From: Ilex aquifolium
Lineage: Eukaryota; Streptophyta; Magnoliopsida; Aquifoliales; Aquifoliaceae
DNA length: 64,000 nt
Assembly: GCA_951799425.1 (NCBI GenBank)
Contig: OX637405.1
Coordinates: 24,565,371 to 24,629,370, forward strand
Reading direction: 5' to 3'
Part shown: positions 1 through 11,211 of the stretch, piece after piece
Position numbering within the stretch: the first letter of the stretch is position 1
Layout: each line of letters starts with the position of its first letter
Translations under genes and position numbers: made by a program
Notes under the pieces: generated by a model
The model's database searches: none
The model's input: only the letters and a program-made list of their open reading frames with translations
What the model was told of the DNA's origin: nothing

Positions 1-1799
1 CCATAAATATGATACCAAATTCTTTATGTGTATGTATAGATAAGTTTAAAGAGTTTTACACTTCTAGAACCCTTTTTTGGTGTGTTTAATTAATTTTTCC
101 TTAATAGAATATGTACACACTAAATCAATAAAATTTAAGATTAAAAACAATATCATATTTGATTAGTTTCTTCAACCTTTCGCTAATTATGTGACCTAGT
201 CATTTATGTCACAACATAAAGAATTTTTCATTTATCGGACTACAGTAGGTTCTAAACATTATGATGCAGGGTTAAAAGAGACTCAGAAAATAAATCATCA
301 TGCTTTAATTTATACAAACCATTTTGAAGAATACCAGAATGCTAAAAAAGGTATTCTTAAACAAACTAACAATTTATTATCATATTTGAAAAGATTAATA
401 ATCATCATGAAGTTTAGATAAGAAAATCAAACTTCAAAATACTAGGAACATAAATTATTATATAAATTATGATTGATATTTGGAAACAAACACAAAGTCC
501 CAGCCATCTTAAATTGGGCTTTGACCTGATTAATCATAGATATCAATTTATGATTTAACATTTTGAGTTATGAGAAATCCCTAACATCGAATTTGAAACA
601 TTTGTTGTAGCCAATTCAAGTCGATCCATAATGTGCTACTAGAATATTCTTCTTTAAGGTTTGATTCGAAACATACAAAAGCTTTAATGCTTATCTTTCT
701 TTTCGAATCATGCCATTCGTTTATATCAATCATTTTAAAAATGTCTCAACATTTACATAAATGACACATATTATTTATTTCTCTTATGAGCCTAAGTAGC
801 TAAATAGACTCTTGTTCTTAGAATAGTACCTTAAGTTCTTAAGTCTTGTTTCTTCTTGAACATACATAATAGACATACATTAGCATACTACATAACATCA
901 ATATAGGTTCATATCAAGAGACGAAGAGTTTAAATTAAATTACATAAAAGAACTCGTCTATCCTTAAAACCATCAACTTAGTAGCTAAAATTATGAGGAC
1001 ATATTTATGCATCCCACATGTACTATCAAATTTCATAATGGTAAGTTCGGCCATCAGTGTCTAATAAGAAACTCATCAATAGTTCAATAACATTCTTGCA
1101 TAACTATATAACATTAATAAGCATTATCCATCTGCGAAAGTCTTAACTTAATATTATTCATAATTATCATTCGCATAAACATAATGCCTAGTCTATTTGA
1201 TCCCTTATAGGTTTTGTGCAATGCCCTTTTCATTAGAACTACTTGATTTAGTAATAGCAGTTAAGTGTCAGACAAGTAGTCAAAACACATAAGTGAAATT
1301 GAATTTGTTCACATCAATCTGAAAATACTCTTTCCATTAAGTATCGAACTAGACAATGTATGCGATTGTAACAATACATGAACTAACAATAAAAGAAGGT
1401 AAATGCTCACTACATTAATACTTTGAGTCCTCTATAAGTTTAACCATGAGTTAGAATAAATACATATTCTAAGAAGTAATAAGTAGTACTATTGTGACTC
1501 TCCTTTGGGTAGTAATCACGATAAAGAAGACGGTAATCAACCACTGTCCTTTTGTGATGTTCTCATGCAAGTACAACACCTAATACATTAACCATAATGG
1601 TGATTCTCCCTCACCTAATAGGACTAATTGATAATATATTCATAATTAGGTAGGTCTGTCACCTTTTTGGGCATCCGTTCCACACCCATTATGAATATAC
1701 ACCAACCATCCTATTCCAATTAATTAATCATTTGAAAGGTGGTGCACCTTTGAGCCGATTCCTAATATCCAAATGATCAAGAAACTGCGATTTGCAAGT
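1..1799. other. AT-rich sequence, no gene recognised
   Basis: No open reading frame here has recognisable coding content; the longest is about 71 codons and resembles no family I know. The stretch is strongly AT-rich with many short TA runs, like old degraded transposon or intergenic DNA. It may belong to the same minus-strand copia element whose LTR lies at 3111-3577, but no gag or pol motif could be read. Confidence 0.5.
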
Positions 1800-2335
1800 C
1801 ATTATTTTTAATACCTAGATAATGGGTATTAAATATCAATTATATGACTTAATACTTATTAGTCATTCTAGTTGGGCCACTTTGGCAGCTACCGAACTAT
1901 ATCATAATATAAACATTAAATCAAAATAATGACGTTGTACAAATAATTATTTTAATATCACAAGATAATGGATATTAAAATCAATTATGCAATTTGATAT
2001 CTAAGCCATTCTAGTTGGGTCACTTTGGTGACTACTAAACTATATCATAATATAGATCTCAAACCAAAATAATGACATAGCATAAATTATTATTTTAATA
2101 TCTCAATAATGGATATTAAATATCAATTTTGTGATTTAATATCTATGAGTCATTTTAGTTGGGTCACTTTGGTGAATACCAAACTATATCATAATATAGA
2201 TACCAAATCTTAATAATAATTTTGCATAAATAATTATTTTAATATCTCAATTAGTTGGGCCACTACGGTGGCCACCAAACTACATCATAAAATAAATATG
2301 AAATCGAAATAATGACTTTTCATAAACCATTAAAT
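1800..2335. repeat. Tandem repeat, about four units of roughly 143 bp
   Basis: A block carrying the core GTTGGGCCACTTTGGTG followed by an AACTATATCATAATATA-like tract recurs with cores beginning near 1871, 2013, 2158 and 2254. The spacings are about 142, 145 and 96 bp. Units are diverged by substitutions and the last is shortened. Between cores lie AT-rich stretches ending in AATATCTCAATAATGGATATTAAA-like text. The array is non-coding and its parent element is unknown. Confidence 0.75.
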
Positions 2336-3087
2336 GAATAATCATTCACTAGCACAAAATAATCCATTAGATCAAACTAAAAACATAAATGGATAGCTTG
2401 TGAGTTTTGTACATCATGGAGGGCACAATAGATGAACAATAATAACACAATAATACATCATGGTTACTCAGTCTTAAAAGTGCCCAATCAACAATGACAA
2501 AATATTATGTCATAATTGTAAGTGTGACTTTCTGAATAATACAATTTCGGATCAAACATTGAGAAGGCCAGTCTATCACAAACAAGAGAGGTCTCGAATA
2601 TGTGTGTATATTTTCCTTTCAGTATTATTCACATGGTTCACAGTGAAAATACACCTACGTCATAATGAGACAATAATAAGATGCCTTGACACTATCCATA
2701 AGTTTGACCCACAAAGAAAATCAGCTAACAAAGGGCTAGTGTTTTAATTGCAATTTGATATCACAAAGAAAAACAATAAAATAATAACTCCAAGAATCAT
2801 ATTTTGCCTATACTGGCTGGAAGTCAACGAGAAGCATGCAGTATTTGAGCATATTCTTGATCACATAGTCAAGAAGTCAAACGATTTTTTTCCACGAAAA
2901 TAATGGTACATTAGTTCAATTATGACAGAAACCAAATTGTTTTTGTCGCAACATACCCTTTTGGTATGCATCAATGACATCGAATCAAATTCTAGTAGGA
3001 TGAACAATATAGCTATCATCATCAATGCACAACAGACAGTAAAAATTATTTTTTTTAAATAGAAAATCATGAAGGTTCTTTGCACAG
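2336..3087. other. Probable non-coding leader or internal relic of a minus-strand copia element
   Basis: This stretch lies on the internal side of the primer-binding site at 3088-3099, where the leader and gag of a minus-strand element would be expected. Short open frames on both strands (up to 89 codons) show no CCHC knuckle or gag motif. It is either a decayed leader or unrelated sequence. Confidence 0.35.
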
Positions 3088-3577
3088 GCTCTGATACCAC
3101 AAGTAAACTTTGTTTGGTCAAAGAAATCAATCAAACTCTAATTCCAAGATCTAGAACAATCATGATTTTCACATTATCAATTATGCGGAATTAAAAACAT
3201 CATAACATCATAATCAACATACCTAGAGCCATAATCGCAAATATTGAATTACTTGATCAAGAATTGAACCATCCTTTGGTGTAGCCCGAAAATCGGTTTC
3301 TCTCTCTTGACCTTTATTCTTACGATACACAACTCGATGAGGCATGTGTATATTTATAGGTAGAGAGAGGACTGGTTCCCTAGTTCAACATAAACTCTAC
3401 TACCCATCAATGTAAAACTTTAGGAAATCACTTATTCTCATTGACTAATCAGAAATCATTAGTTATAGCAGTTAGATTAAAATTGGTAACCTTATCATTA
3501 TCTAACCCAAATTATTATTTGATAATAATCAGTAAAATCACATGTGCCAAATCAAGTGGGCCATATTAATTCTTACA
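3088..3577 (-). mobile_element. Copia-type LTR with tRNA-Met primer-binding site
   Basis: GCTCTGATACCA at 3088-3099 is the reverse complement of TGGTATCAGAGC, the standard plant initiator-tRNA-Met primer-binding site. The element therefore reads on the minus strand and its 5' LTR lies to the right. A plausible LTR spans 3111-3577: on the minus strand it begins TGTAAGAATTAATATGG and ends CCAAACA, with a TATA-like CCTATAAATATAC about 220 bp inside. Length (about 467 bp) and PBS are typical of Ty1/copia LTRs. No second LTR was found, so the element is a fragment. The exact LTR edges are inferred. Confidence 0.6.
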
Positions 3578-3589
3578 TTGCATGCTGGT

Positions 3590-4240
3590 AAAGAACCAGC
3601 TTGCCGAAGACTATGTGTCTCACCAAGATGTTGCCTTCAAAACCTTGAGGAGATATCATATGAAGCTAAACTAATCCAAGTGACTCCCAGCTGGTAGTTA
3701 AGTAAATCTAAGGGGAGTATGAGGCTAAGGATGGGGGAATGGCAACCCACTTGTCTAAGATAAAAAAAACCACATTGCACAATTTGAAAGTTTCAATATA
3801 ATGCAAATCCCACGAGTAAAGAATTGTCATGCTAATTCTCTAGCACAATTAGCCTCATCTTTTTATAATGATCTCCCTCATATAATACATGTGGAGCTCC
3901 TCCGAATGCCAAACATAAAGGAGGAGAAAATTGAAGTCAAAACAACTCAGCAAAAAGAGGGATGAACCTAATCTCTCATTTTGTACTTGGCGCATGGAAC
4001 TTAACCATCTGGAAAGATAGAAGCCCATAAATTTTTCTAAAAGGAAAACTGGTATCCGAATATTGATGGAGTCCTTTATAAAAGAAGTTTCTCCTTTCCC
4101 TACCTGCATTGCCTAGAGTCTAAAGAAGCGGAGTGTGTTTTTAAGGAAATTCATGAGGGAGTTAGTGGCAATCACTTGGCAGGAAGAACTCTAGCTTCAA
4201 AGCTCTTCTCCAAGGATATTACTAGCTTATATGGGTGCAA
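3590..4240 (+). pseudogene. Ty3/gypsy polyprotein fragment (RNase H end to integrase zinc-binding region)
   Basis: Plus-strand translation with small frame breaks gives two family landmarks. Near 3795-3880 it reads IPRVKNCHANSLAQLASS, matching the C-terminal RNase H motif of plant gypsy pol (I-P-R-x-x-N-x-x-A-D-x-L-A-x-L-A-S), with the usual Asp changed to Asn. Near 4065-4230 it reads DGVLYKRSFSFPYLHCL and then KEIHEGVSGNHLAGRTLASK, the H2C2 zinc-binding region that opens integrase. Upstream RT and the integrase catalytic core are missing. The fragment ends where the LTR at 4275 begins, so it was probably the insertion site of that element. It cannot encode a functional protein. Confidence 0.8.
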
Positions 4241-4274
4241 CTTGGGTGGGTTAAGGGATCAACCCTAGTCCAAC

Positions 4275-6955
4275 TGTCACACCCCATCTCGAGATGGAAG
4301 TATAACTCGACATGTGGTAATACCTGCGCCTGTAATGCAAGGAAGCATTTGAAACCAATAATACCAACCACTAATCTCATAAAAGAGATAAATCATACAA
4401 CTCTATGACAGAGTACACAACTTTATAATTCAATACAACACAAAGAATTAGGGAATTCATCCCTTATATCAACAAAGAAACGAACACTCATATACAATAT
4501 GTATACAACCAATTTCCTTAACCTCTCATCTCGACTCTGCTAGTGCTGTAATGGACCCAACTCCAAACTTTAGCTTCTTGAAAACAAATATTTTTTTGAG
4601 TGTATTGCGCATCATAATAAATGAAAATACTGAAAATATGGATCAAATATCATTTTACCAAAATATGTTCACAATCTGAGGAGAACAACAAAATCAAAGT
4701 GTTTTCAACTCACTTTGAAATCTCATAATCACTGCCAAAATAACAACATAATAAATATTCCACATGTGTCATGAGTCAATAACAACTTTAAGCAATGTCA
4801 GGTTATAAACAACATTTAAGTAATGTCAAGCTATCTACAACATTTAAGCAATGTCAAATTGTCTCACGACAACTGTGCAGTGTCCAAATCAACAACATGT
4901 GAGCCACGTCAAGTTATTAACAACTCTAGCATAGTGGATACTACTCAAATCACAAGTTTTTCAACAATCCACAAGCTTTTCAATAAATCACAAATTTTTC
5001 AACAAAACATATTTGATCCATTATTTGCTCAATTCAACATAAATCATGTCATCAAAATTTCATTTCACATAGTAAAATAAATCATAGTAGTCATATACTT
5101 TTATTTTCAATTTATTATAAAGTAGTACACTTTACCTGTCACAGTCAACCAACACACCACTCAGCTTTATGCTCGATCCATAAGTGGAATCGATATAATA
5201 TCTTCTGGACCTAACACAAATCATAGAACTGTACACAATGAGTTTCAAGTCCAAATAACTCAACGGATGCAAACGAATGCTTATGAGCATATTTCATTTT
5301 AAGTTTTGTTCATTCCGATATAACTCGACTTAGATCATGACAACTCCAATCCTATGGCTTATTTTCATAATAACTCAACATGAAACCAAGTGAGTTAGAA
5401 AGTAAGCTTCTTAAGGTTTCTAACAATAGGTCATAAGCGTAAAACAACCTCCCATAAACCATGTTCCGATTAGTTTCCAACAAGTTTTCAAATTCAATAA
5501 GTGGGCTGTTTTTAGCTATTTTTAAACTAAAAACTGAATTTATACATGAAAAATATGATGTTCTAACACATACCATTAGAAAGGTCTATGAATCTAGTTT
5601 CCAACAAAATTGACGGTGTGTCAATCCGAGTTTTCTATAAAAAGTTATGCTCATTTTACAAAAAGGTGTCAAAGTTTTCTAATATCCATCATATTCAAAT
5701 TTTTTAATATTTTGTTTCTTTGATCCAACCCAATCCAATTTATTTCATACCACATTCAACTCAAATAAGGTAGGGTCACTTAAGCCCCATTTCCGCTCAT
5801 TCACTTCACTAAAATATTTCCTTGAACACTTTCCGTGCATTAAAGTGTTATACGAACCCAACCCTCAAACTTAATTAAAATAGGTTTTTATCCTCACAAA
5901 ATTAGCAAGAGATCAAGTTAATTACAAAGTAGGCTTCCTAAGCTTTGCAATCATCGGTCATGAACTAAAATCGGAGTTCTATGTGAAGGGTTATGTTCAT
6001 TTGTTTATAAAGGTACTAAGCTGATTTTTTTCATCAGTTACAAACATTTCAGTCAACTTCAAACAGATGCCATTTTTCACTCAAAGAGAATTAGGTTATG
6101 TACCATATATGGTTAAAAAGATCTATGACTTTGTGTTCTAACAAAAAAAAAACGGTGCACAAACCTATATTTTCTAGAGAGAGTTATCGCCGTTTTTCCA
6201 CCGAGTATCCAAGCTGTTTGTTAAAACTGGGATTACTGTCACCATCTCTATTCTTCTACCCATGAACCAAAACTCACTTCAATCTACTCCAAAATCAATT
6301 AAAACCCTTCTAACAATCTCCCATAATCTTTCAATCATCCAAAATAGGTTTGTGTATCGATGTAAAAAAAAATTAAGCTCTTTCAACAACTAAACCATAA
6401 TTTCAGCTTGTAATTTTAAATAATTTCATCAACTAAGCATGAAATTCTTCTTCTTTCCTTGATGAAGCCTTCACCCAAAAGATTTTCAATTGAAAGAAAA
6501 TATAAAATAAACAAAACAAATTCATTTGAAGAAACTGAACCGATAGATATGAAATTCAAACTACGATGAAGAAACAAAGATAATTTCACCATTCGATTTG
6601 AGTTGAAACTCACATTTTTCCTTCTGTTTTCCGTTTCTTTTCCTTTGTTCCTTCACCGTCTTACTCTCCCTTACCTCCTTCTTATTAGTAAGTATTTTTT
6701 TTTTGGGAGGAGGAGGAGGGGGAGGGGGAGGGGGAGGGGGAGGGGGGAAGGGGACTTGAATACTTGACCTTAAGAAGGCAAAACCTTCATAAGGTAAGGA
6801 GTACCATTGGACCAAAGGCCTAGTGGTTTCTTATTATTAAGTAAAACTACACTTCATTCCCCTTTTATTCCAATGAATTAAATTGTAGCCTCATTCTTTA
6901 TACTATACTTCCTTTTAATTCCCAATTTCATTATAAATTAAATCTGGGTCTTACA
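4275..6955 (-). mobile_element. 3' LTR of a decayed chromovirus-type gypsy element
   Basis: On the minus strand the segment starts TGTAAGACCCAG and ends GGGGTGTGACA, so it has TG...CA ends. It is followed on the right by a polypurine tract (minus-strand AAGGGGGAAAGAGT, about 6956-6970) and then by pol. This PPT-LTR arrangement marks it as the 3' LTR, about 2.68 kb long. A SINE with its own target duplication is nested at 6695-6827. Short open frames inside, including one with a polyproline run, are LTR or SINE text and not genes. The 5' partner LTR is absent. Confidence 0.8.
6695..6827 (-). mobile_element. tRNA-derived SINE, copy 1, with (CCCCCT)n tail
   Basis: On the minus strand it reads GGCCTTTGGTCCAATGGTAC (A-box-like) and then a box-B-like GTCAAGTATTCAAGTCCCC. 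A pyrimidine tail of CCCCCT and CCT repeats follows, then oligo-A. It is flanked by a near-perfect direct repeat: TTCTTATTAGTAAGTA at 6679-6694 and TTCTTATTATTAAGTA at 6828-6843 (one mismatch), as expected of LINE-assisted SINE insertion. A second copy lies at 49793-49907. It is inserted into the chromovirus LTR and is therefore younger than that LTR. Confidence 0.8.
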
Positions 6956-6974
6956 ACTCTTTCCCCCTTAACAA

Positions 6975-9900
6975 TTTTCGTCCTTGAAATTAATCAACAT
7001 GATGCTATGGTAACTTCCATGTTTAAATGCTAAGACCAAGAGTTATCTCAACATCAATCCAATCCTCTGTCTACCTATTCTTCTTTTTCAACACCCAAAC
7101 ATTATATAATCCAGAATAAAAATTAACATAGCTGCTACACTTCCATTATATGAGTCTAATCCACAACATAGTATGTAATCATAAATTACCCAGCTAACCT
7201 AGATCACCAACTAAAACAAAGGTCATCCATAGAGCTGAGGTCATTTATAAATTAAAGGTATTACATAGCAAATGTATTCAAATTCTCAAGCTTATGATAG
7301 ACAATTCATACTCAGAGCATCCAATCACAAATTCAAATCTTAATTACTAGTTCTTCCACTACCAATCATTAATCTTTTTTGTGTCCTCTCTTTCTCAAGT
7401 AGCTTACTTAGCTGAGTAACTTTTCCACAACAACTGGCCAACAGAATGGTCCTTCTACACCAAAACTTATTTGCTCCTCAACATAAATAAGATTTTCCTT
7501 TAACTCAATGAGTTGTTCAACCAATATATAAGAAGAATCGAGTGTATATGTATACTTCCTGAACATAACAACATAAAATATGTCGTGAAAACAAACAATT
7601 CTGCTAAATGAACCAACCTTAAAGCTGTAGCATCAATTTTCTCTGTAATCTCATATGATTAAATATATCTTGACTAAACTTTCCCTCTTCATCAAATCTT
7701 AACACAAGTTGTTCGTGTCATATTTTTATAAATTCTTCATCTTTCATTGCACATCCTAAAATGTCTCATTTGCTTATCAGCACAAGTATCACCCACCACA
7801 AGTTTTAAATGTTTCATTTGCTTATCGATAACATACATTTTCTATCTAATTTATAGAACCTTTAGATTTACATGAATCACTTCATCTTTTCCTGTAGTTA
7901 TGCATCTCAACTTAGGTTCACATATATCTGTTTCCCACATATTTCTATTTCCCTCATATTACTCCAACACATCAGGGTCTTTACCATAAAGTGCCTATAT
8001 GGTGTCATCCCAATACTACTACGACACTTTTGATTAGAAGCAAACTCTACTGAGGACGAATAAGTATCCCATCTACTTTTGAATTTGTAGCACACCAGCG
8101 CGAAGCGTAACGTCAAAGTACATATACATGCTCAGACTTCCCGCCAAATTATAACGATAAACTATACTGAACTTCAAAGTGTTATACCCAACATGTTGTA
8201 AACTAGGCCAAATTGAATTGTAAGTTTTGAATCTCCATCTACTTTACTAGATAAAGGTGTTTCACACAATCATACATTCCCATCAAATAACTATAAGCAT
8301 ACCTCCATATGAATATGTAGGTTTAATTTCCAAAATTGACCGGTCTCCATCAATCAATCCATAGTAACCCAAATATATTCATGCTCAATTTATATCCTGA
8401 AAGTCCCCATATAGAAAATTTATATTAATATGCTCTAATTTCCATTCAAAAATTGAGGGTAATAAACCTGTAGGATACTGATATCCAGTCTTTATCCATC
8501 AATGCATTACACATTGACTACAAATTCAGCAATTTCTCTTTTCATTCGAGTTAACCAACAATAGTTTCTCAAATTTCAGTATGATTTCGTACTCTTTGGA
8601 TGCACCATATACACAAAATTATCAGTTGTATCTATAACATCTCTCTTCAACATAGTATCCCTTGGTACGTAACCAAGTGCAGAAATATAACATAACATCA
8701 CCCGAAAACACAAAATATATCTTTGCTATCATGTTACTAAACCTCTGTATATATGCCAATCTTTTTGTTATAGCTTTCTAATATGATCTACCTATAAGAG
8801 TTTAACTTGGAATTGTGCTGATAATATATCTACCCCCAGTCAATTTCATATGTACCCCTTTCAATCTTAAATCCATAAAATTATTCACATAGGTAAATAC
8901 AATGCAGCCTTCCCAATACTTTTATGCTCAATGCATCAACAAGAACCTTAGCTTTTCCTGCATGATCATGTCTAGAATAATCACAATCCTTGATCATTTT
9001 CATCCATATGATTTGAGTCAAATTCATCTCTATTTGAGTCAAAAAAAAATTCTAACTCGATGATCTACAAGCCATATAAATGAATAATGTCTCAATTACT
9101 TTAAAGCAACCACAATATCAATGAACTCCAAATCATGAGTAGTGTAATTCATTTTAGTGTTTTTTTCTAACAGTCTGAAGGCATAAACAATCATCCTACT
9201 ATGTAATATCAAATCATAGTCCAACATCTAATGAGAAGCATCATTGTATATCACATATCCACCGCTAGCAAGTGTATAGTCAACACTGGACTAAAAATTA
9301 ATTCATGCTTTCACATTTGAAACTATTTTCTCAAACGTCATCCCATTCAAACTTTGGACCATTCTTGTGTCAAATGTGTTAAAGGTATTGTTAATATTGA
9401 AAATTCTTGTGCAACCCAATGATAATAGCCAACTAAACCCAAGAGATTGTAAATCTCCATCATTGTAGTTGATTTTTTCCACTTTATCATTGTATAAACT
9501 TTCTTACGATCAACAAAAATACCATCACCAAAAACTAAATGTCCCAACAAAACAACTCAATTTAGCCAAAATTCACATTTACTCACCTTCGCATGTAATT
9601 TTTTTTTTTTAAAGTCTCATTAACAATCCTCAAATGATGTATATGTTCTTCCTTACTACGGGATACACAAGTATAACATCAATGAATACAGTAACATATG
9701 AATCTAGTAAAAGTTCAGATACCCAATTTAGTCAACCCATAAAAACAGATGTAGCGTTTGTCAACCTCAACGATAACAACAAAAATACAAAATGACTATC
9801 CCAGCTTGACAAACTATTTTCATAACATACCATTTCTTTTTTTTAAATAAGGATAACCTAACATAATAAGATCAATATTACTACATACTCTAGCTCCTCA

Positions 9901-10785
9901 CAACTGATCAAATAAATCATTAAAACCAAGTAAAAGATGTTTACTGCTTGTGATTGCCTTATACAGTCGGTAGTAACCGACGTAATCACAATCCCATCAT
10001 TTTCTTTACAAACACAACATGAGCACCCCATCACAAATTACAAGGTTGAATAAATCCTCGGTCTGATATATCTCAATTGAATTCTCAATTCCTCTTGCTC
10101 AACAAGAACCATGATATATGAAGTAATAAATATAAGTGAAGTACTCCAAAAACTACTAACACATAAACTCAACCTCTCTTTAATGATAGTTTAGGCAACT
10201 CTTATTAGAATACATATGAAAATACCCGAATCACAAAAATATATCTCAACTGTATCTTTCATTCTTTAGTGTCCGCTACATAAGCTAAGTACCCTAGCTT
10301 ACCTTTGCCAAAGTATACTAAGCATTTGAAATTTTCTTTTTCAATCACCAAAAATTTCATACTCTTTCATTCGGTAGGTGAAATATCATCTCATTTCTAA
10401 ACAATCCATAATAGTATGATATTTCAGCAATCAATTATCTCAAGAATCATATCAACATCTAAGATATCCAGAGACATAAAATCAATAGATAAATCTCTAA
10501 CTTCTACATTCAACACACAACCTGTATATATAGTCTCTGTTAACACTATCCCTCTCACTAAAATACCAACAAATAAATTAGTATACAACAATTTCAATGA
10601 TCAGTCCAATGGTATGTTATACAACGACTATGTGAATCTTGGGTATATCAAAACCCATGCAATCTTGACCAGAATTGGAGAGTGTACTTGTGACAACCTC
10701 AATAGTAGCTTGAGTATCCTATCAAGTCATAGCAAATATACTACATACAATAGTATTGGTAGTTTTTCTCCCAAAATCAATGTTA
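6975..10785 (-). pseudogene. Decayed chromovirus pol: protease, RT, RNase H and integrase
   Basis: Read right to left, the domains appear in gypsy order. Protease near 10400-10600 has the motif text SLDILDVDMILEIIDC, where the family has D-x-VILGMDWL. RT spans about 9350-10050: WGAHVVFVKK near the start, and FGDGIFVDRKKV with LGLVGYYHW near the end. The integrase zinc region near 8540 reads RMKREIAEFV. The integrase core end at 7907-8116 reads SVEFASNQKCRSSIGMTPY. Many stops and frameshifts interrupt all domains. The gag region and 5' LTR are missing: the element stops inside protease at about 10785, where it abuts RT of a different (Tat) lineage. The 3' end joins the polypurine tract and LTR at 4275-6955. 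No function remains. Confidence 0.85.
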
Positions 10786-11210
10786 CCGATAATAATGCCC
10801 CTCTAGGTGACCATGAAGCCTAGGAATTTTTTTGAAGAGACCTCAAAGGCACATTTGGCCGAGTTAAGCTTCAAGTTATACCTCCAGACTACCTCAATGG
10901 CTCCCCTCATGTGCTCAATGTGCTCTACAACTCGAAGGCTTTTGAAGAGCATGTTGTCCACATACACTTCCATGGAATCATCTATAAAATTCTTGACAAT
11001 GTGGTTGACTAGCCTTTGATAGGTCGCTACAACATTCTTCAAAATGAAGGGCATGACCTCGTAAAAATACGTTCCTTCCTCGGTTATGAAGGAAGTATTC
11101 TCTTGGTCGGGCTCATCTATCATTATCTGGTAGTAGCTAGAGAATGCATCCATGAAAGTGAGTAGCTCTTACCCTGTCATTGCGTCTACCAAGATATCAA
11201 TCCTAGACAA
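10786..11210 (-). pseudogene. Tat-type gypsy reverse transcriptase, downstream part
   Basis: The minus-strand frame reads MDAFSSYYQIMIDEPDQENT, then a weakened catalytic motif VYVDNML where the family has VYVDDML, then a stretch ending KFLGFMVT. This is the Tat/Athila-side RT. Its upstream half lies across the 7.2 kb insertion at 18421 onwards: RIDILVDAM just right of 11153 continues from ACPKDCL near 18430. The catalytic Asp-Asp has become Asp-Asn and a stop precedes ELLTFMDAF, so it is dead. At its 3' side it ends at about 10786 against protease of an unrelated chromovirus. Confidence 0.85.
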
Positions 11211-11211
11211 C

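Noticed and set aside
6561-6815. 84-codon frame with a polyproline run
   Set aside because: The proline run is the CCCCCT tail of the SINE read in one phase; it is not a gene.
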